From an uncultured Rhodoferax sp. (lineage in GTDB: Bacteria > Pseudomonadota > Gammaproteobacteria > Burkholderiales > Burkholderiaceae_C): DNA of 64,000 nt. The stretch's first letter is position 1. Each line of letters opens with the position of its first letter. The translations under genes were made by a program, and so were the position numbers. The stretch covers positions 6,503 through 70,502 of the forward strand of contig NZ_CAMIHB010000021.1 of NCBI RefSeq assembly GCF_946221635.1, written 5' to 3'. This document shows positions 49,582 to 57,992 of this stretch, piece by piece. Under the pieces are notes generated by a model. The model did not search any database. It was not told the origin of the DNA and was given only the letters and a program-made list of their open reading frames with translations.

Positions 49582-51819
49582 ATGAAAAGTTCGTATGCCG
49601 AGCACAGTGCCTCGGCCACCCCGCAGGTCATCGCGGCCACCGCGGACAGCCTGCCCGAACAGGTAGGCGCCCTGGCCCGGGCCCGGGCATTTGCCGAGCC
49701 CCTGTTGGCCAGCGAGTGCCTGGACACGGGCGAAAACGTGTTGCAGCACGCCGATGCCGTGGCTGCCATCCTGCGCACCATTGGCGGGTCCGAGGCCATG
49801 CAGGCCGCCAGCTATCTGGTCTATGCCTGCGACCACCTGAACAAGCCGCACGAGGTCATCGCCAAGGCCTTTGGCGAGAACTTTGCCGATCTGGCGCTGG
49901 AGACTACCAAGCTGGTGCGCCTGCAGCGCATGGCCCGTCTGGCCCACAGCCAGCAGGGGCCCGGCGGGGGCACAGCGCCCCCCATGGCCCAGACCGCCGC
50001 CGCACAGACGGAGAGCGTGCGCAAGATGCTGCTGGCCTTCAGCAAGGATCTTCGCGTGGTCATGCTGCGCCTGGCCTCGCGCCTGCAGACGCTGCGCCAC
50101 TTTGCCGCCACCAAGCGGCCGGTACCGCCCGGGCTCGCCAGCGAGGCCCTGCAGGTGTTTGCGCCCCTGGCCAACCGCCTGGGCATCTGGGAGATCAAAT
50201 GGGAGATGGAGGACCTGTCCTTCCGCTTCCTGGAGCCCGACACCTACAAGCAGGTTGCCAAGCTGCTCGACGAAAAGCGTGTGGAGCGCGAGGCCTCGGT
50301 GGAGCGCCTGCGCCAGCAGCTGGCCGACGAGCTGGCGGGGCAGGGCGTGCAGGCCACGGTGCAGGGGCGGCCCAAGCACATCTACAGCATTGTCAAGAAG
50401 ATGCGCGGCAAGTCGCTGGGCTTCGACCAGGTGTACGACATCCGAGCGCTGCGCATCGTGGTGCCCACGGTGCCAGACTGCTACGCCGCCTTGAGCTGGG
50501 TGCATAGCCATTTCACCCCGGTGACTGAAGAGTTCGACGACTACATCGCCCGCCCCAAGCCCAACGGCTACCAGTCGCTGCACACGGTGGTGCGCGATGC
50601 AGGCGGCCAGCCCATCGAGGTACAGATCCGCACCCAGGCCATGCACGACCATGCCGAGCATGGTGTGGCGGCCCACTGGGCGTACAAGGAGGCTGGTGCC
50701 AAGGGCTACGGCGGTACGGTCACGGCGGCGGGGGAGTACGACGCGAAGATTGCCGTGCTGCGCCAGCTGCTGGCCTGGGAGCGCGACCTGTCCGGTGCGC
50801 ACACCGGTACCGATGGCCAGGGCATGTTCGACGACCGGATCTATGTGCTCACGCCCGATGCGGCCATCGTCGAGCTGCCGCAGGGGGCCACGGCGGTGGA
50901 CTTTGCCTACAGCGTGCACACCAGCCTGGGTCACCGCTGCCGCGGCGCCAAGGTGGACGGCGCCATGGTGCCGCTCAACACGCCGCTCAAGAATGGCCAG
51001 ACGGTCGAAATCAATGCGGCCAAGGAGGGCGGGCCTTCGCGCGACTGGCTCAACCCCGAGCTGGGCTACCTGGTCAGCCACCGTGCGCGCGCCAAGGTGC
51101 GTGCCTGGTTCAACGCGCTGGCCATGGGCGAGACCATGGCCAAGGGCCGCGAGGCGGTGGAAAAACTGCTGCAGCGCGAGGGCAAGACGGCCATCAAACT
51201 CGATGACCTGGCCGGCCAGCTGGGTTTCAACAACGCGGATGCGCTGTTCGAGGTGGTGGGCAAGGACGAGTTCTCGCTGCGCAACATCGAAATGCTGCTG
51301 CGCCCACCCGAGCCGCCCAGCACGCAAGACGACTACATGCCGCTCAAGAAACCCCGGGCGACGGGCGGCAAGGGTGGGGTGCTGGTGGTGGGCATCGATT
51401 CGCTCATGACGCAGTTGGCCAAATGCTGCAAACCGGCACCGCCGGACCTGATCAGCGGCTTTGTGACGCGTGGCAAAGGGGTGAGCGTGCACCGTTCCGA
51501 CTGCTCCAACTTGCGCAATATGGTTAACCGCAGCGGGGATCGGCTCATTGAAGTGGAATGGGGTGTTCCCACTGGCAAGGACGGCAACGTCTATCCGGTG
51601 GACGTAGCCGTTGAGGCCATTGACCGCCAGGGTTTGTTGCGTGACATTTCCGAGGTCTTTGCCAAGGAGAAGATGAACGTCATCGGCGTGCAGACCCAAT
51701 CCGTCAAGGGCATTGCCTGGATGACCTTCACCGTGGAAGTGGCCGAATCCGGCCGCCTGGCGAGGGTGTTGAAGATTGTGGGTGAGTTGGCGGGTGTGCG
51801 TGCCGCGCGCCGGCGCTGA
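49582..51819 (+). CDS. relA: GTP pyrophosphokinase RelA, synthetase-only
   Basis: Ribosome-associated (p)ppGpp synthetase for the stringent response, 745 aa. The N-terminal HD hydrolase domain is degenerate: the region that should read HD...ED is YLVYACDHLNKPHEV, so hydrolysis is lost, as in RelA. The synthetase domain is intact with RPKHIYSIVKKM, the acidic EFDD signature (EEFDDYIARPKPNGYQSLHT) typical of RelA rather than SpoT, and HAEHGVAAHWAYKE. TGS, helical, zinc-finger (KCCKPAPPDLISGF) and ACT domains follow. A separate SpoT must degrade (p)ppGpp elsewhere in the genome. Confidence 0.95.
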   Translation: MKSSYAEHSASATPQVIAATADSLPEQVGALARARAFAEPLLASECLDTGENVLQHADAVAAILRTIGGSEAMQAASYLVYACDHLNKPHEVIAKAFGENFADLALETTKLVRLQRMARLAHSQQGPGGGTAPPMAQTAAAQTESVRKMLLAFSKDLRVVMLRLASRLQTLRHFAATKRPVPPGLASEALQVFAPLANRLGIWEIKWEMEDLSFRFLEPDTYKQVAKLLDEKRVEREASVERLRQQLADELAGQGVQATVQGRPKHIYSIVKKMRGKSLGFDQVYDIRALRIVVPTVPDCYAALSWVHSHFTPVTEEFDDYIARPKPNGYQSLHTVVRDAGGQPIEVQIRTQAMHDHAEHGVAAHWAYKEAGAKGYGGTVTAAGEYDAKIAVLRQLLAWERDLSGAHTGTDGQGMFDDRIYVLTPDAAIVELPQGATAVDFAYSVHTSLGHRCRGAKVDGAMVPLNTPLKNGQTVEINAAKEGGPSRDWLNPELGYLVSHRARAKVRAWFNALAMGETMAKGREAVEKLLQREGKTAIKLDDLAGQLGFNNADALFEVVGKDEFSLRNIEMLLRPPEPPSTQDDYMPLKKPRATGGKGGVLVVGIDSLMTQLAKCCKPAPPDLISGFVTRGKGVSVHRSDCSNLRNMVNRSGDRLIEVEWGVPTGKDGNVYPVDVAVEAIDRQGLLRDISEVFAKEKMNVIGVQTQSVKGIAWMTFTVEVAESGRLARVLKIVGELAGVRAARRR

Positions 51820-51840
51820 CTCCCATTTTTAGGAAAATGT

Positions 51841-52593
51841 ATGCGTGTGTTCAGGCTTCTCATACTGGCCTGCCTTTGCTGGGCGGGAATGGTGCGGGCG
51901 GCCGATGTGAGCATGGCCTTTGGCGAGCGCATTCCACCGTTCTGCTTCCCGGAGACCAATTCAGGCATTGAAGTCGAGGTGATGCGCGAGGCACTGGCCT
52001 ACCGGGGGCATGTGCTCAAGCCCCGCTACTTCCCCTTCACCCGGGTGCCCGTGGCCTTCAGGGCGCGGGAGGTGGATGCGGCCATGTCCGATCTGGGCAC
52101 CGACCTGACGCCGGACGGTGCCTTTTATGGCGATCCCGGCGTGTTCTATGACAACGTGTTCATCAGTCTGGCCGAACGCAAGCTGGTGATTCGCCATCCC
52201 GAGGACTTGCGGGGGCTCACCGTCATCGCGTTTGTCGGGGCCGCCAAGCGCTACCCGGAGTGGCTCAGTCAGGTCAAGACCGAGGGGCGCTACTTTGAGC
52301 AGAACGATCAGGCCCTGCAGGTGCAGACCCTGCAGAAAAAGCGCTATGACCTGGTGCTGAGTGACCGCAATATCTTCAAGTATTTCAGCGCGCAGCTCAC
52401 CCGCACCGAAGGAGTGGTGTTGTCACCCGTGACGGAGCACAGCTTTGTGAAGCTCAATCCCATGGACTACCGGCCGGTCTTTCGGGATGCGCGTATCCGG
52501 GATGACTTCAACGCAGGATTGGCCGCCATTAAGAAAAGCGGTCAGTTCAAGGCGATCTACCAAAAGTACCTTGGGGACAACCCACCGCATTGA
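51841..52593 (+). CDS. Periplasmic solute-binding protein (SBP_bac_3-like)
   Basis: A 250-aa exported protein with a signal peptide ending near MVRAADV. The mature part follows the family 3 solute-binding pattern: IPPFCFPETNSGIEVEVMREAL, FTRVPVAFRAREVDAAMSDLG and a late FNAGLAAIKKSGQFKAIYQKYL. No permease gene accompanies it. It resembles the type of binding protein often found near signalling genes; here a PAS kinase cassette follows after 150 bases. Ligand unknown. Start ATG follows TTTTTAGGAAAATGT. Confidence 0.8.
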   Translation: MRVFRLLILACLCWAGMVRAADVSMAFGERIPPFCFPETNSGIEVEVMREALAYRGHVLKPRYFPFTRVPVAFRAREVDAAMSDLGTDLTPDGAFYGDPGVFYDNVFISLAERKLVIRHPEDLRGLTVIAFVGAAKRYPEWLSQVKTEGRYFEQNDQALQVQTLQKKRYDLVLSDRNIFKYFSAQLTRTEGVVLSPVTEHSFVKLNPMDYRPVFRDARIRDDFNAGLAAIKKSGQFKAIYQKYLGDNPPH

Positions 52594-52642
52594 AGCGCCG
52601 GGGGATGCCTTGACAAAGATCAAGATTCCGCCATAGTCACCC

Positions 52643-52702
52643 TCACACACTGCAGTCAGACTGCCGCGGCCTTCCGGCCGCAGAGAGCAGCGCGGTGTGT
52701 GA
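52643..52702. other. Nested inverted repeats in the leader of the PAS kinase gene
   Basis: Outer arms TCACACAC (52643-52650) and GTGTGTGA (52695-52702) enclose an inner hairpin GCGGCC-TTCC-GGCCGC (52666-52681). The structure lies 41 bases before the kinase start, in a 150-base spacer. It could be a leader RNA hairpin, a terminator of the upstream gene, or an operator. Confidence 0.45.
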
Positions 52703-52743
52703 CCTGGTTGCATTGCCTTGGGTGCACAAGGCGAGGGAGGTGC

Positions 52744-54204
52744 ATGGATATCGCGCAAGAGCACGGGCCGGAAGGCCAGTTCCGCCAGATCGTGGAGATG
52801 GCGCCGTACGCCATCGTCATGATTGGTGAAAGCGGACGCATCGAAATGGTCAACCGCCAGGCGGAGATCATCTTTGGCTATGGGCGCGCCGAGCTGACGG
52901 AGCAACCCATAGAGATTCTTCTGCCGGAGCGTTTCCGCGGCGTCCATCCGGGGCACCGCGCCGGCTTCATGAAGGATCCGAGCCCCCGGCTCATGGGCAT
53001 TGGACGGGACCTGAATGGCCGCCGCAAGGACGGTAGCGAGTTTCCCGTCGAAATCGGCCTCACCCCGATCCGCACGGCAGAGGGTATGAAGGTGGTGTCC
53101 GCCATCGTGGATTTGACCGAACGCAAGCGGCAGGAAGAACAGTTCCGCCAGGTGGTGGAGATGGCGCCCAACGGCATGGTGATGATCAACGAGACGGGGA
53201 TCATCGAGTTGGTGAATTCGCAGGCCGAGATCATCTTCGGCTACGCCCGTTCGGAGTTGCTGGGGCAGTCCATCGACATCCTGTTGCCGGCCCGCTTCCG
53301 CGGCCACCATCCACAACATCGGGCCTCCTATTTCAGTGGTCCCAGTCCGCGCGCCATGGGCAGCGGACGCGACTTGTACGGCCTGCGCAAAGATGGCAGC
53401 GAGTTCCCCGTGGAGATCGGCCTGAATCCCATCGTGACGTCGACCGGGGTGAAAGTGCTTTCCGCCATTGTGGACATCACCGCGCGCAAGCAAAGTGAGC
53501 TGCATCTGAGCAATCTGGTCAGCCAACTCACCCGCAGCAACGACGATCTCAACAACTTTGCCTACGTGGCTTCGCACGACCTGAAATCCCCCCTGCGTGG
53601 CGTGGACCAGCTGGCGACCTGGATTGCCGAAGACCTCAATGACGCGCTGAGCGACGAGACCAAGGAACATTTGCGGCTGATGCGCAGCCGCATCAGCCGC
53701 ATGGAAATGCTGCTGGACGACCTGCTGGCCTATTCCCGGGTGGGGCAGTCCGACAACCCGGTGGGGCTGGTGAACACCGCAATCCTGGTCAGTGACATCT
53801 TCGAGCTGGCTGCGTCGCGCAAGAAGATCCGCTTGGTGGCCGATGACTTGCCCAGCGTCCGCACCCAAAAAGTCCCGCTGGAGCTGGTGCTGCGCAATCT
53901 GATCAACAACGCCATCAAGCACCATGACAAGCCCGAAGGCACCATCTGGGTCAAAGCCGCGCCCTACGCCGGGGGGCACGAATTTTCGGTCACTGACGAT
54001 GGTCCGGGCATTCCCGCAGAGCACCAGAAACGCGTGTTCACCATCTTCCAGACCCTCAAGCCGCGCGACGAAGTCGAGGGCAGCGGGATGGGGCTGGCCA
54101 TTGTGAAGAAAGCGGTAGAAACTGTGGGCGGCACTGTCACCCTGATTTCAGACGGCAAGACCGGTTGTACTTTCCGTTTCACCTGGCCCACCCAGGCCGA
54201 CTGA
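52744..54204 (+). CDS. Soluble PAS-PAS histidine kinase
   Basis: A 486-aa kinase without membrane segments. Two tandem PAS domains (about 10-125 and 130-250) are so alike (FRQIVEMAPYAIVMI and FRQVVEMAPNGMVMI; both with the KDGSEFPVEIGL block) that they arose by internal duplication. The kinase core follows, with phospho-accepting His278 in ASHDLKSPLRG, N box NLINNAIKHHD, DDGPGIP and GSGMGLAIV. This bacteriophytochrome-like kinase core (SHDLKSPLR) usually pairs with an Rcp1-type regulator, and exactly such a gene follows after 12 bases. The ligand of the PAS domains is unknown. Confidence 0.92.
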   Translation: MDIAQEHGPEGQFRQIVEMAPYAIVMIGESGRIEMVNRQAEIIFGYGRAELTEQPIEILLPERFRGVHPGHRAGFMKDPSPRLMGIGRDLNGRRKDGSEFPVEIGLTPIRTAEGMKVVSAIVDLTERKRQEEQFRQVVEMAPNGMVMINETGIIELVNSQAEIIFGYARSELLGQSIDILLPARFRGHHPQHRASYFSGPSPRAMGSGRDLYGLRKDGSEFPVEIGLNPIVTSTGVKVLSAIVDITARKQSELHLSNLVSQLTRSNDDLNNFAYVASHDLKSPLRGVDQLATWIAEDLNDALSDETKEHLRLMRSRISRMEMLLDDLLAYSRVGQSDNPVGLVNTAILVSDIFELAASRKKIRLVADDLPSVRTQKVPLELVLRNLINNAIKHHDKPEGTIWVKAAPYAGGHEFSVTDDGPGIPAEHQKRVFTIFQTLKPRDEVEGSGMGLAIVKKAVETVGGTVTLISDGKTGCTFRFTWPTQAD

Positions 54205-54216
54205 GGAACTTTTGAC

Positions 54217-54648
54217 ATGCAAGACATCAAGACGCACAAGGACGTCACCCTGCTGTTGATCGACGATGACGATGTCGATGTCATGGGCATCCAGCGCGCA
54301 TTGAAGAAGCTGGAAATCCACAACCCGATCGTGCGCGCGCGCGACGGTTTGGAGGGGCTGGCGAAACTGCGGGAATGCCACGGCGCGCGCAAACCCTATC
54401 TGGTTTTGCTGGATCTGAACCTGCCCAAGCTCAACGGGCTGGAGTTGTTGGCCGAGGTCCGCAAGGACCCCGACATCTCCAGCGCCGTCGTGTTCGTGCT
54501 GACCACGTCCAAGGCGGAAGAGGACAAGCTGGTGGCCTACAAGCACAACATTGCCGGCTACATCATCAAGAGCCAGGTGAGCGACGGGGTCATGCGTGCC
54601 ATGGACATGCTGCACGGCTACTGGCGTGTGGTGGAACTGCTGGCCTAG
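54217..54648 (+). CDS. Single-domain response regulator (Rcp1/CheY-like)
   Basis: A 143-aa receiver domain with no output domain. The acidic pocket is LLIDDDDVD near 16, the phospho-acceptor is Asp66 in VLLDLNLPKLNG, Thr is in FVLTTSKAEED, and a lysine near 127 sits in YIIKSQVSDG. Rcp1-type regulators accept phosphate from kinases of the type encoded just upstream and pass it on by protein contact. The neighbouring REC-GGDEF-EAL gene 10 bases downstream is a likely partner, giving a phosphorelay from PAS signal to c-di-GMP. Confidence 0.92.
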   Translation: MQDIKTHKDVTLLLIDDDDVDVMGIQRALKKLEIHNPIVRARDGLEGLAKLRECHGARKPYLVLLDLNLPKLNGLELLAEVRKDPDISSAVVFVLTTSKAEEDKLVAYKHNIAGYIIKSQVSDGVMRAMDMLHGYWRVVELLA

Positions 54649-54658
54649 CCCTGTGCCC

Positions 54659-56389
54659 ATGATTGCTGAACTCTCCCTGCTGCTGATTGACGACGACGAG
54701 ATCGATCGCCACGCCATCACGCGCGTGCTTCATAAAAGCACGGTGCCGTGTGCGGTGCACCATGCGACAACGGCGGCCGAAGGGCTGGAAAAGGCGTCCA
54801 GCACCAAGTTCGACGCCATCCTGCTCGACTACCGCCTGCCGGACCAGAATGGCCTGGACGTGTTGCGCCATCTGCGCGGTGGGGCCTATGACGGTGTGGC
54901 TGTGGTGATGTTGAGTCGCTTCGAGAACGAAAGCCTGGCCGAAGAATGCCTGGAGGCAGGTGCGCAGGACTTTCTGCTCAAGGACGAGGTCAACAGCCGC
55001 CACCTCACCCGTGTCGTGCTGCAGGCGCGCCAGCGTTTCCAGATCGAGGAGCGCTTGCGCTACAGCCTGGAGCAGGTGCGCAGCCTGTCGGAGCACGATG
55101 TGCTGACTGGCCTCGTCAACCGCCGCGGTTTCGAGCGGGCGCTGGAGGCCCACATGGCGCGGGTACGGCGCAGCGAAGGGCGTCTGGCCATCCTGCTGCT
55201 GGACCTGGACGATTTCAAGGGCATCAACGACACCCTGGGGCACGATGCCGGCGATGAGCTGCTGGTGGAGATTGCCCGTCGCCTGAGCTTCATCGTGCGC
55301 GACGGTGACATGCTGTGCCGTCTGGGGGGGGATGAGTTCGTGGTGATGATGACCAATTTCGACCACGACGACCAGGCCATCGTGCTGGCGGACCGCATCA
55401 ACGCGCAGTTGCGAGCCCCGATCTTCCTTGGCAGCACTGAACACACCATTACCGCGAGCATCGGCATTGCCGTGCTGGACCGTGGTACCAAGAGTGCGGC
55501 GGACCTGCTCAAGTACGCCGACCTGGCCATGTACCAGGCCAAGCTGGACGGGCGCAACAAGAGCCGCTTCTATTCCGACGCCTTGCAGGAGGCCGTGCAG
55601 TTTCGCTCCATCATCAAGAACGACCTGCAGCGCGCGTTGGAAAAGCAGGAGCTGCGCATCTACTACCAGCCGCAAATCCGCGCCGCCGATGGCAGCCTGT
55701 GCGGCATGGAGGCCTTGCTGCGTTGGCACCACCCGCGACTGGGGGTGCTGTCGCCGGCGGCGTTCTTGGGCATCGCGGAAGAAACCGGTCTCATCGTGGA
55801 CATGGGGGCCTGGGTGCTGCGCGAAGGTTGCCGGCAGCTCAAGGCTTGGCGCGAGCGCTATGCCCCGGTGTTCTCCGAGCTCAAACTGGCCATCAACCTC
55901 TCTGCCGTGCAGATCAAGCAGGAGCACCTTGCACGCACCGTGCTGTCTGCCTTGGACCACCATGATCTGCCGGCGGACTGTCTGGAGCTGGAGATCACGG
56001 AGAGCATGTTGATCGAGGTGACCGGCGAGACGGTGGCCATGCTGTCGGCGATCTCGGCCCATGGGGTGGCCATGTCGCTGGACGACTTTGGGACCGGTTA
56101 CTCCTCACTGGACCACCTCAAGCTGTTTCCCATCAGCGTGCTCAAGATCGACAAGAGCTTTGTCTCTGCGGTGGGCGAAGGCGGCAAGAGCGAAACCCTG
56201 TTTGTGGCCATCATTGCCTTTGCCAAGGCGCTGAACATGCGCATCGTGGTGGAGGGCGTAGAGACCCAGGCCCAGGCTGACTTCTGTCGCCTGCAGCAAT
56301 GTGACCTGTTGCAGGGCTATTTCTATTCGCGGCCGCTGCCGGCCGAAGAGTTCGAGGCTACGTTCCTCGCGGTGCGCCTGGCCTCCTGA
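54659..56389 (+). CDS. REC-GGDEF-EAL response regulator (c-di-GMP)
   Basis: A 576-aa cytoplasmic protein. The receiver domain has LLLIDDDEIDR near 10 and phospho-acceptor Asp57 in ILLDYRLPDQNG. The GGDEF domain is intact (RLGGDEFVVM near 225), coded over an eight-G run (55324-55331). The EAL domain is intact (GMEALLRW near 345, DDFGTGYSSL, VVEGVETQ). The start is ATG 54659; a GTG six bases upstream is an alternative, and neither has a strong ribosome site, so translation may depend on the upstream gene 10 bases away. Likely phosphorylated by the PAS kinase cassette. Confidence 0.93.
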   Translation: MIAELSLLLIDDDEIDRHAITRVLHKSTVPCAVHHATTAAEGLEKASSTKFDAILLDYRLPDQNGLDVLRHLRGGAYDGVAVVMLSRFENESLAEECLEAGAQDFLLKDEVNSRHLTRVVLQARQRFQIEERLRYSLEQVRSLSEHDVLTGLVNRRGFERALEAHMARVRRSEGRLAILLLDLDDFKGINDTLGHDAGDELLVEIARRLSFIVRDGDMLCRLGGDEFVVMMTNFDHDDQAIVLADRINAQLRAPIFLGSTEHTITASIGIAVLDRGTKSAADLLKYADLAMYQAKLDGRNKSRFYSDALQEAVQFRSIIKNDLQRALEKQELRIYYQPQIRAADGSLCGMEALLRWHHPRLGVLSPAAFLGIAEETGLIVDMGAWVLREGCRQLKAWRERYAPVFSELKLAINLSAVQIKQEHLARTVLSALDHHDLPADCLELEITESMLIEVTGETVAMLSAISAHGVAMSLDDFGTGYSSLDHLKLFPISVLKIDKSFVSAVGEGGKSETLFVAIIAFAKALNMRIVVEGVETQAQADFCRLQQCDLLQGYFYSRPLPAEEFEATFLAVRLAS

Positions 56390-56396
56390 AAGCGAC

Positions 56397-56888
56397 TCAG
56401 TACAGCGCCACCTCGGCCAGCGACACACCGCACAATTCGGCCAGGGCCTTGACCACCATGGCGTGGTCTTCGCGCTGGGGGATGCCCGAGACCGTGACCA
56501 CGCCGACCATGCCCACGCCGCGCACGCGAATGGGGAAGCTGCCACCGTGTGCGGTGTAGTCGCGCAGGGGCAGGCCCTGCTTTTCCATGAGTGAACTCTT
56601 TTCCTGCTCCAGTTTCAAGCCAATGGCGTAGGAGCTGGTCTGGGACAGCTCCACCAGATTGCGCTTGCGGCGCGCCCAGTCGGCGTTGCCGGGGCCGGTA
56701 CCGGGCATGGCGTAGTAGAAGACCGTGTCTTTGGCCAGGCGGATTTCGATGGCCAGGGCTACGCCGGCTTTTTCGCACAGCGCCTTGATGTTGGTGCCCA
56801 GCGTCCAGGCGGTGCTTTGGTCAAAAGCGTCAAACTGCAGGCGCTGTTCCTGCAGGGCGAGGCGTTCCAGGTCGGTGGCAAGGTTCAT
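56397..56888 (-). CDS. UPF0303 family protein (heme-degrading-domain-like fold)
   Basis: A 163-aa cytoplasmic protein of the UPF0303 (YBR137W-like) family, recognised by FDQSTAWTLGTNIK near 22, ALAIEIRLAKDTVFYYAMPG and the glycine-rich HGGSFPIRVRG-x-G-x-V near 115. The fold is the GlcG/HbpS-like one, which in relatives binds heme or cofactors, but no activity is established for this family. The gene converges on the REC-GGDEF-EAL gene with a 7-base gap and is divergent from the ketopantoate reductase gene across 100 bases. Confidence 0.88.
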   Translation of the reverse strand: MNLATDLERLALQEQRLQFDAFDQSTAWTLGTNIKALCEKAGVALAIEIRLAKDTVFYYAMPGTGPGNADWARRKRNLVELSQTSSYAIGLKLEQEKSSLMEKQGLPLRDYTAHGGSFPIRVRGVGMVGVVTVSGIPQREDHAMVVKALAELCGVSLAEVALY

Positions 56889-56988
56889 GGCGGTGTGGGC
56901 AAAGGGCTGAAAGCGCTCAGTGTAGGGGAGGCGACAGGTTTGCGCCGCTGCCTAGAATGGCTGCATCTTTGTTGCAGGTCCACGCGCC

Positions 56989-57912
56989 ATGACGAACACC
57001 GCCACTCCCCATCCCGCCCGACTCACCATAGCCGTTATGGGCGCGGGTGCCGTGGGTTGTTACTACGGTGGCATGCTGGCCCGTGCAGGGCATGCCGTCA
57101 CGCTGATCGCCCGCCCGGCCCATGTGCAGGCTATCCAGACCCAGGGGCTGCGCATGGAGACCCGTAGCTTTGACGAACAGGTGCACCTGGCCGCCAGCAC
57201 CGAGGCCCGTGCCGTGCAGGGCGCGGACGTGGTGCTGTTCTGCGTCAAATCCACCGATACCGAGACCGCAGGCGCCCAGATGCGCCCGCACCTGGGGCCA
57301 AACACGTTGGTGCTGTGTTTGCAAAACGGCGTGGACAACGCGGACCGCCTGCGCACCGTGTTGCCCGACCACACCGTGGCGGCGGCCGTGGTCTACGTGG
57401 CGACCGAGATGGCCGGCCCAGGCCACGTCAAACACCATGGGCGCGGCGATCTGGTCATTGAACCCAGCGCGGCCGGCGTGGCGCCAGCGCTGGTAGCCGC
57501 CGGTGTGGGGGCGCAGGTATCCGACAACGTGCGCGGAGCGCTGTGGCTCAAGCTCATCCTCAACTGCGCGTACAACGCCGTGTCGGCCATCAGCCAGCTG
57601 CCCTACGGAAAGACAGCGGTGAGCGAGGGCGTGCAGGAGGTGATGCGCGACGTGGTGAACGAATGCCTGGCCGTGGCGAAGGCCGAAGGCGTGCAGGTGG
57701 CGGGCGATGTGGATGCCGCCGTGCGCATGATTTTTGACACCATGCCCAAGCAGTTTTCGTCTACCGCGCAGGACTTGGCGCGCGGCAAGCCCAGCGAGAT
57801 TGACTACCTCAACGGGCTGGTGGTGCGCCGCGGGCAGGCCCTGGGCATTGCCACCCCGGCCAACCGCGTACTCTGGGCGCTGGTGAAGCTGCTGGAGAGC
57901 AAGCAGGCCTGA
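56989..57912 (+). CDS. panE: 2-dehydropantoate 2-reductase (ketopantoate reductase) family
   Basis: NADPH-dependent reductase of 307 aa that makes pantoate for coenzyme A synthesis. The Rossmann motif GAGAVGCYYGGMLA is near the N-terminus, with VVLFCVKSTDTE near 78, LCLQNGVDN near 105, and the catalytic Lys in LWLKLILNCAYNAVSA near 185. The C-terminal PSEIDYLNGLVVRRG is typical of PanE/ApbA. Several paralogues of this family exist in Burkholderiales, so a different 2-ketoacid substrate is possible. A repeat copy follows its stop. Confidence 0.88.
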   Translation: MTNTATPHPARLTIAVMGAGAVGCYYGGMLARAGHAVTLIARPAHVQAIQTQGLRMETRSFDEQVHLAASTEARAVQGADVVLFCVKSTDTETAGAQMRPHLGPNTLVLCLQNGVDNADRLRTVLPDHTVAAAVVYVATEMAGPGHVKHHGRGDLVIEPSAAGVAPALVAAGVGAQVSDNVRGALWLKLILNCAYNAVSAISQLPYGKTAVSEGVQEVMRDVVNECLAVAKAEGVQVAGDVDAAVRMIFDTMPKQFSSTAQDLARGKPSEIDYLNGLVVRRGQALGIATPANRVLWALVKLLESKQA

Positions 57913-57929
57913 CCGCGGGTGCGTAACAT

Positions 57930-57985
57930 GCTACGGTTTTTGTAGCTGCTCGCGCACTATCCACGAGGGCTGGACGCCAATTTGG
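57930..57985 (+). repeat. Dispersed ~56-bp repeat, copy 8, between panE and a pseudogene
   Basis: Lies in the convergent spacer, 17 bases after the panE stop. Blocks are GCTACGGTTTTTGTAGCTGC, TCGCGCACTATCCACG, AGGGCTGGACGCC and the palindromic tail GCCAATTTGGC. Confidence 0.85.
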
Positions 57986-57992
57986 CTCCAAA

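Noticed and set aside
49363..51699. Long minus-strand open frame opposite relA
   Set aside because: Antisense shadow of a gene with unambiguous RelA motifs.
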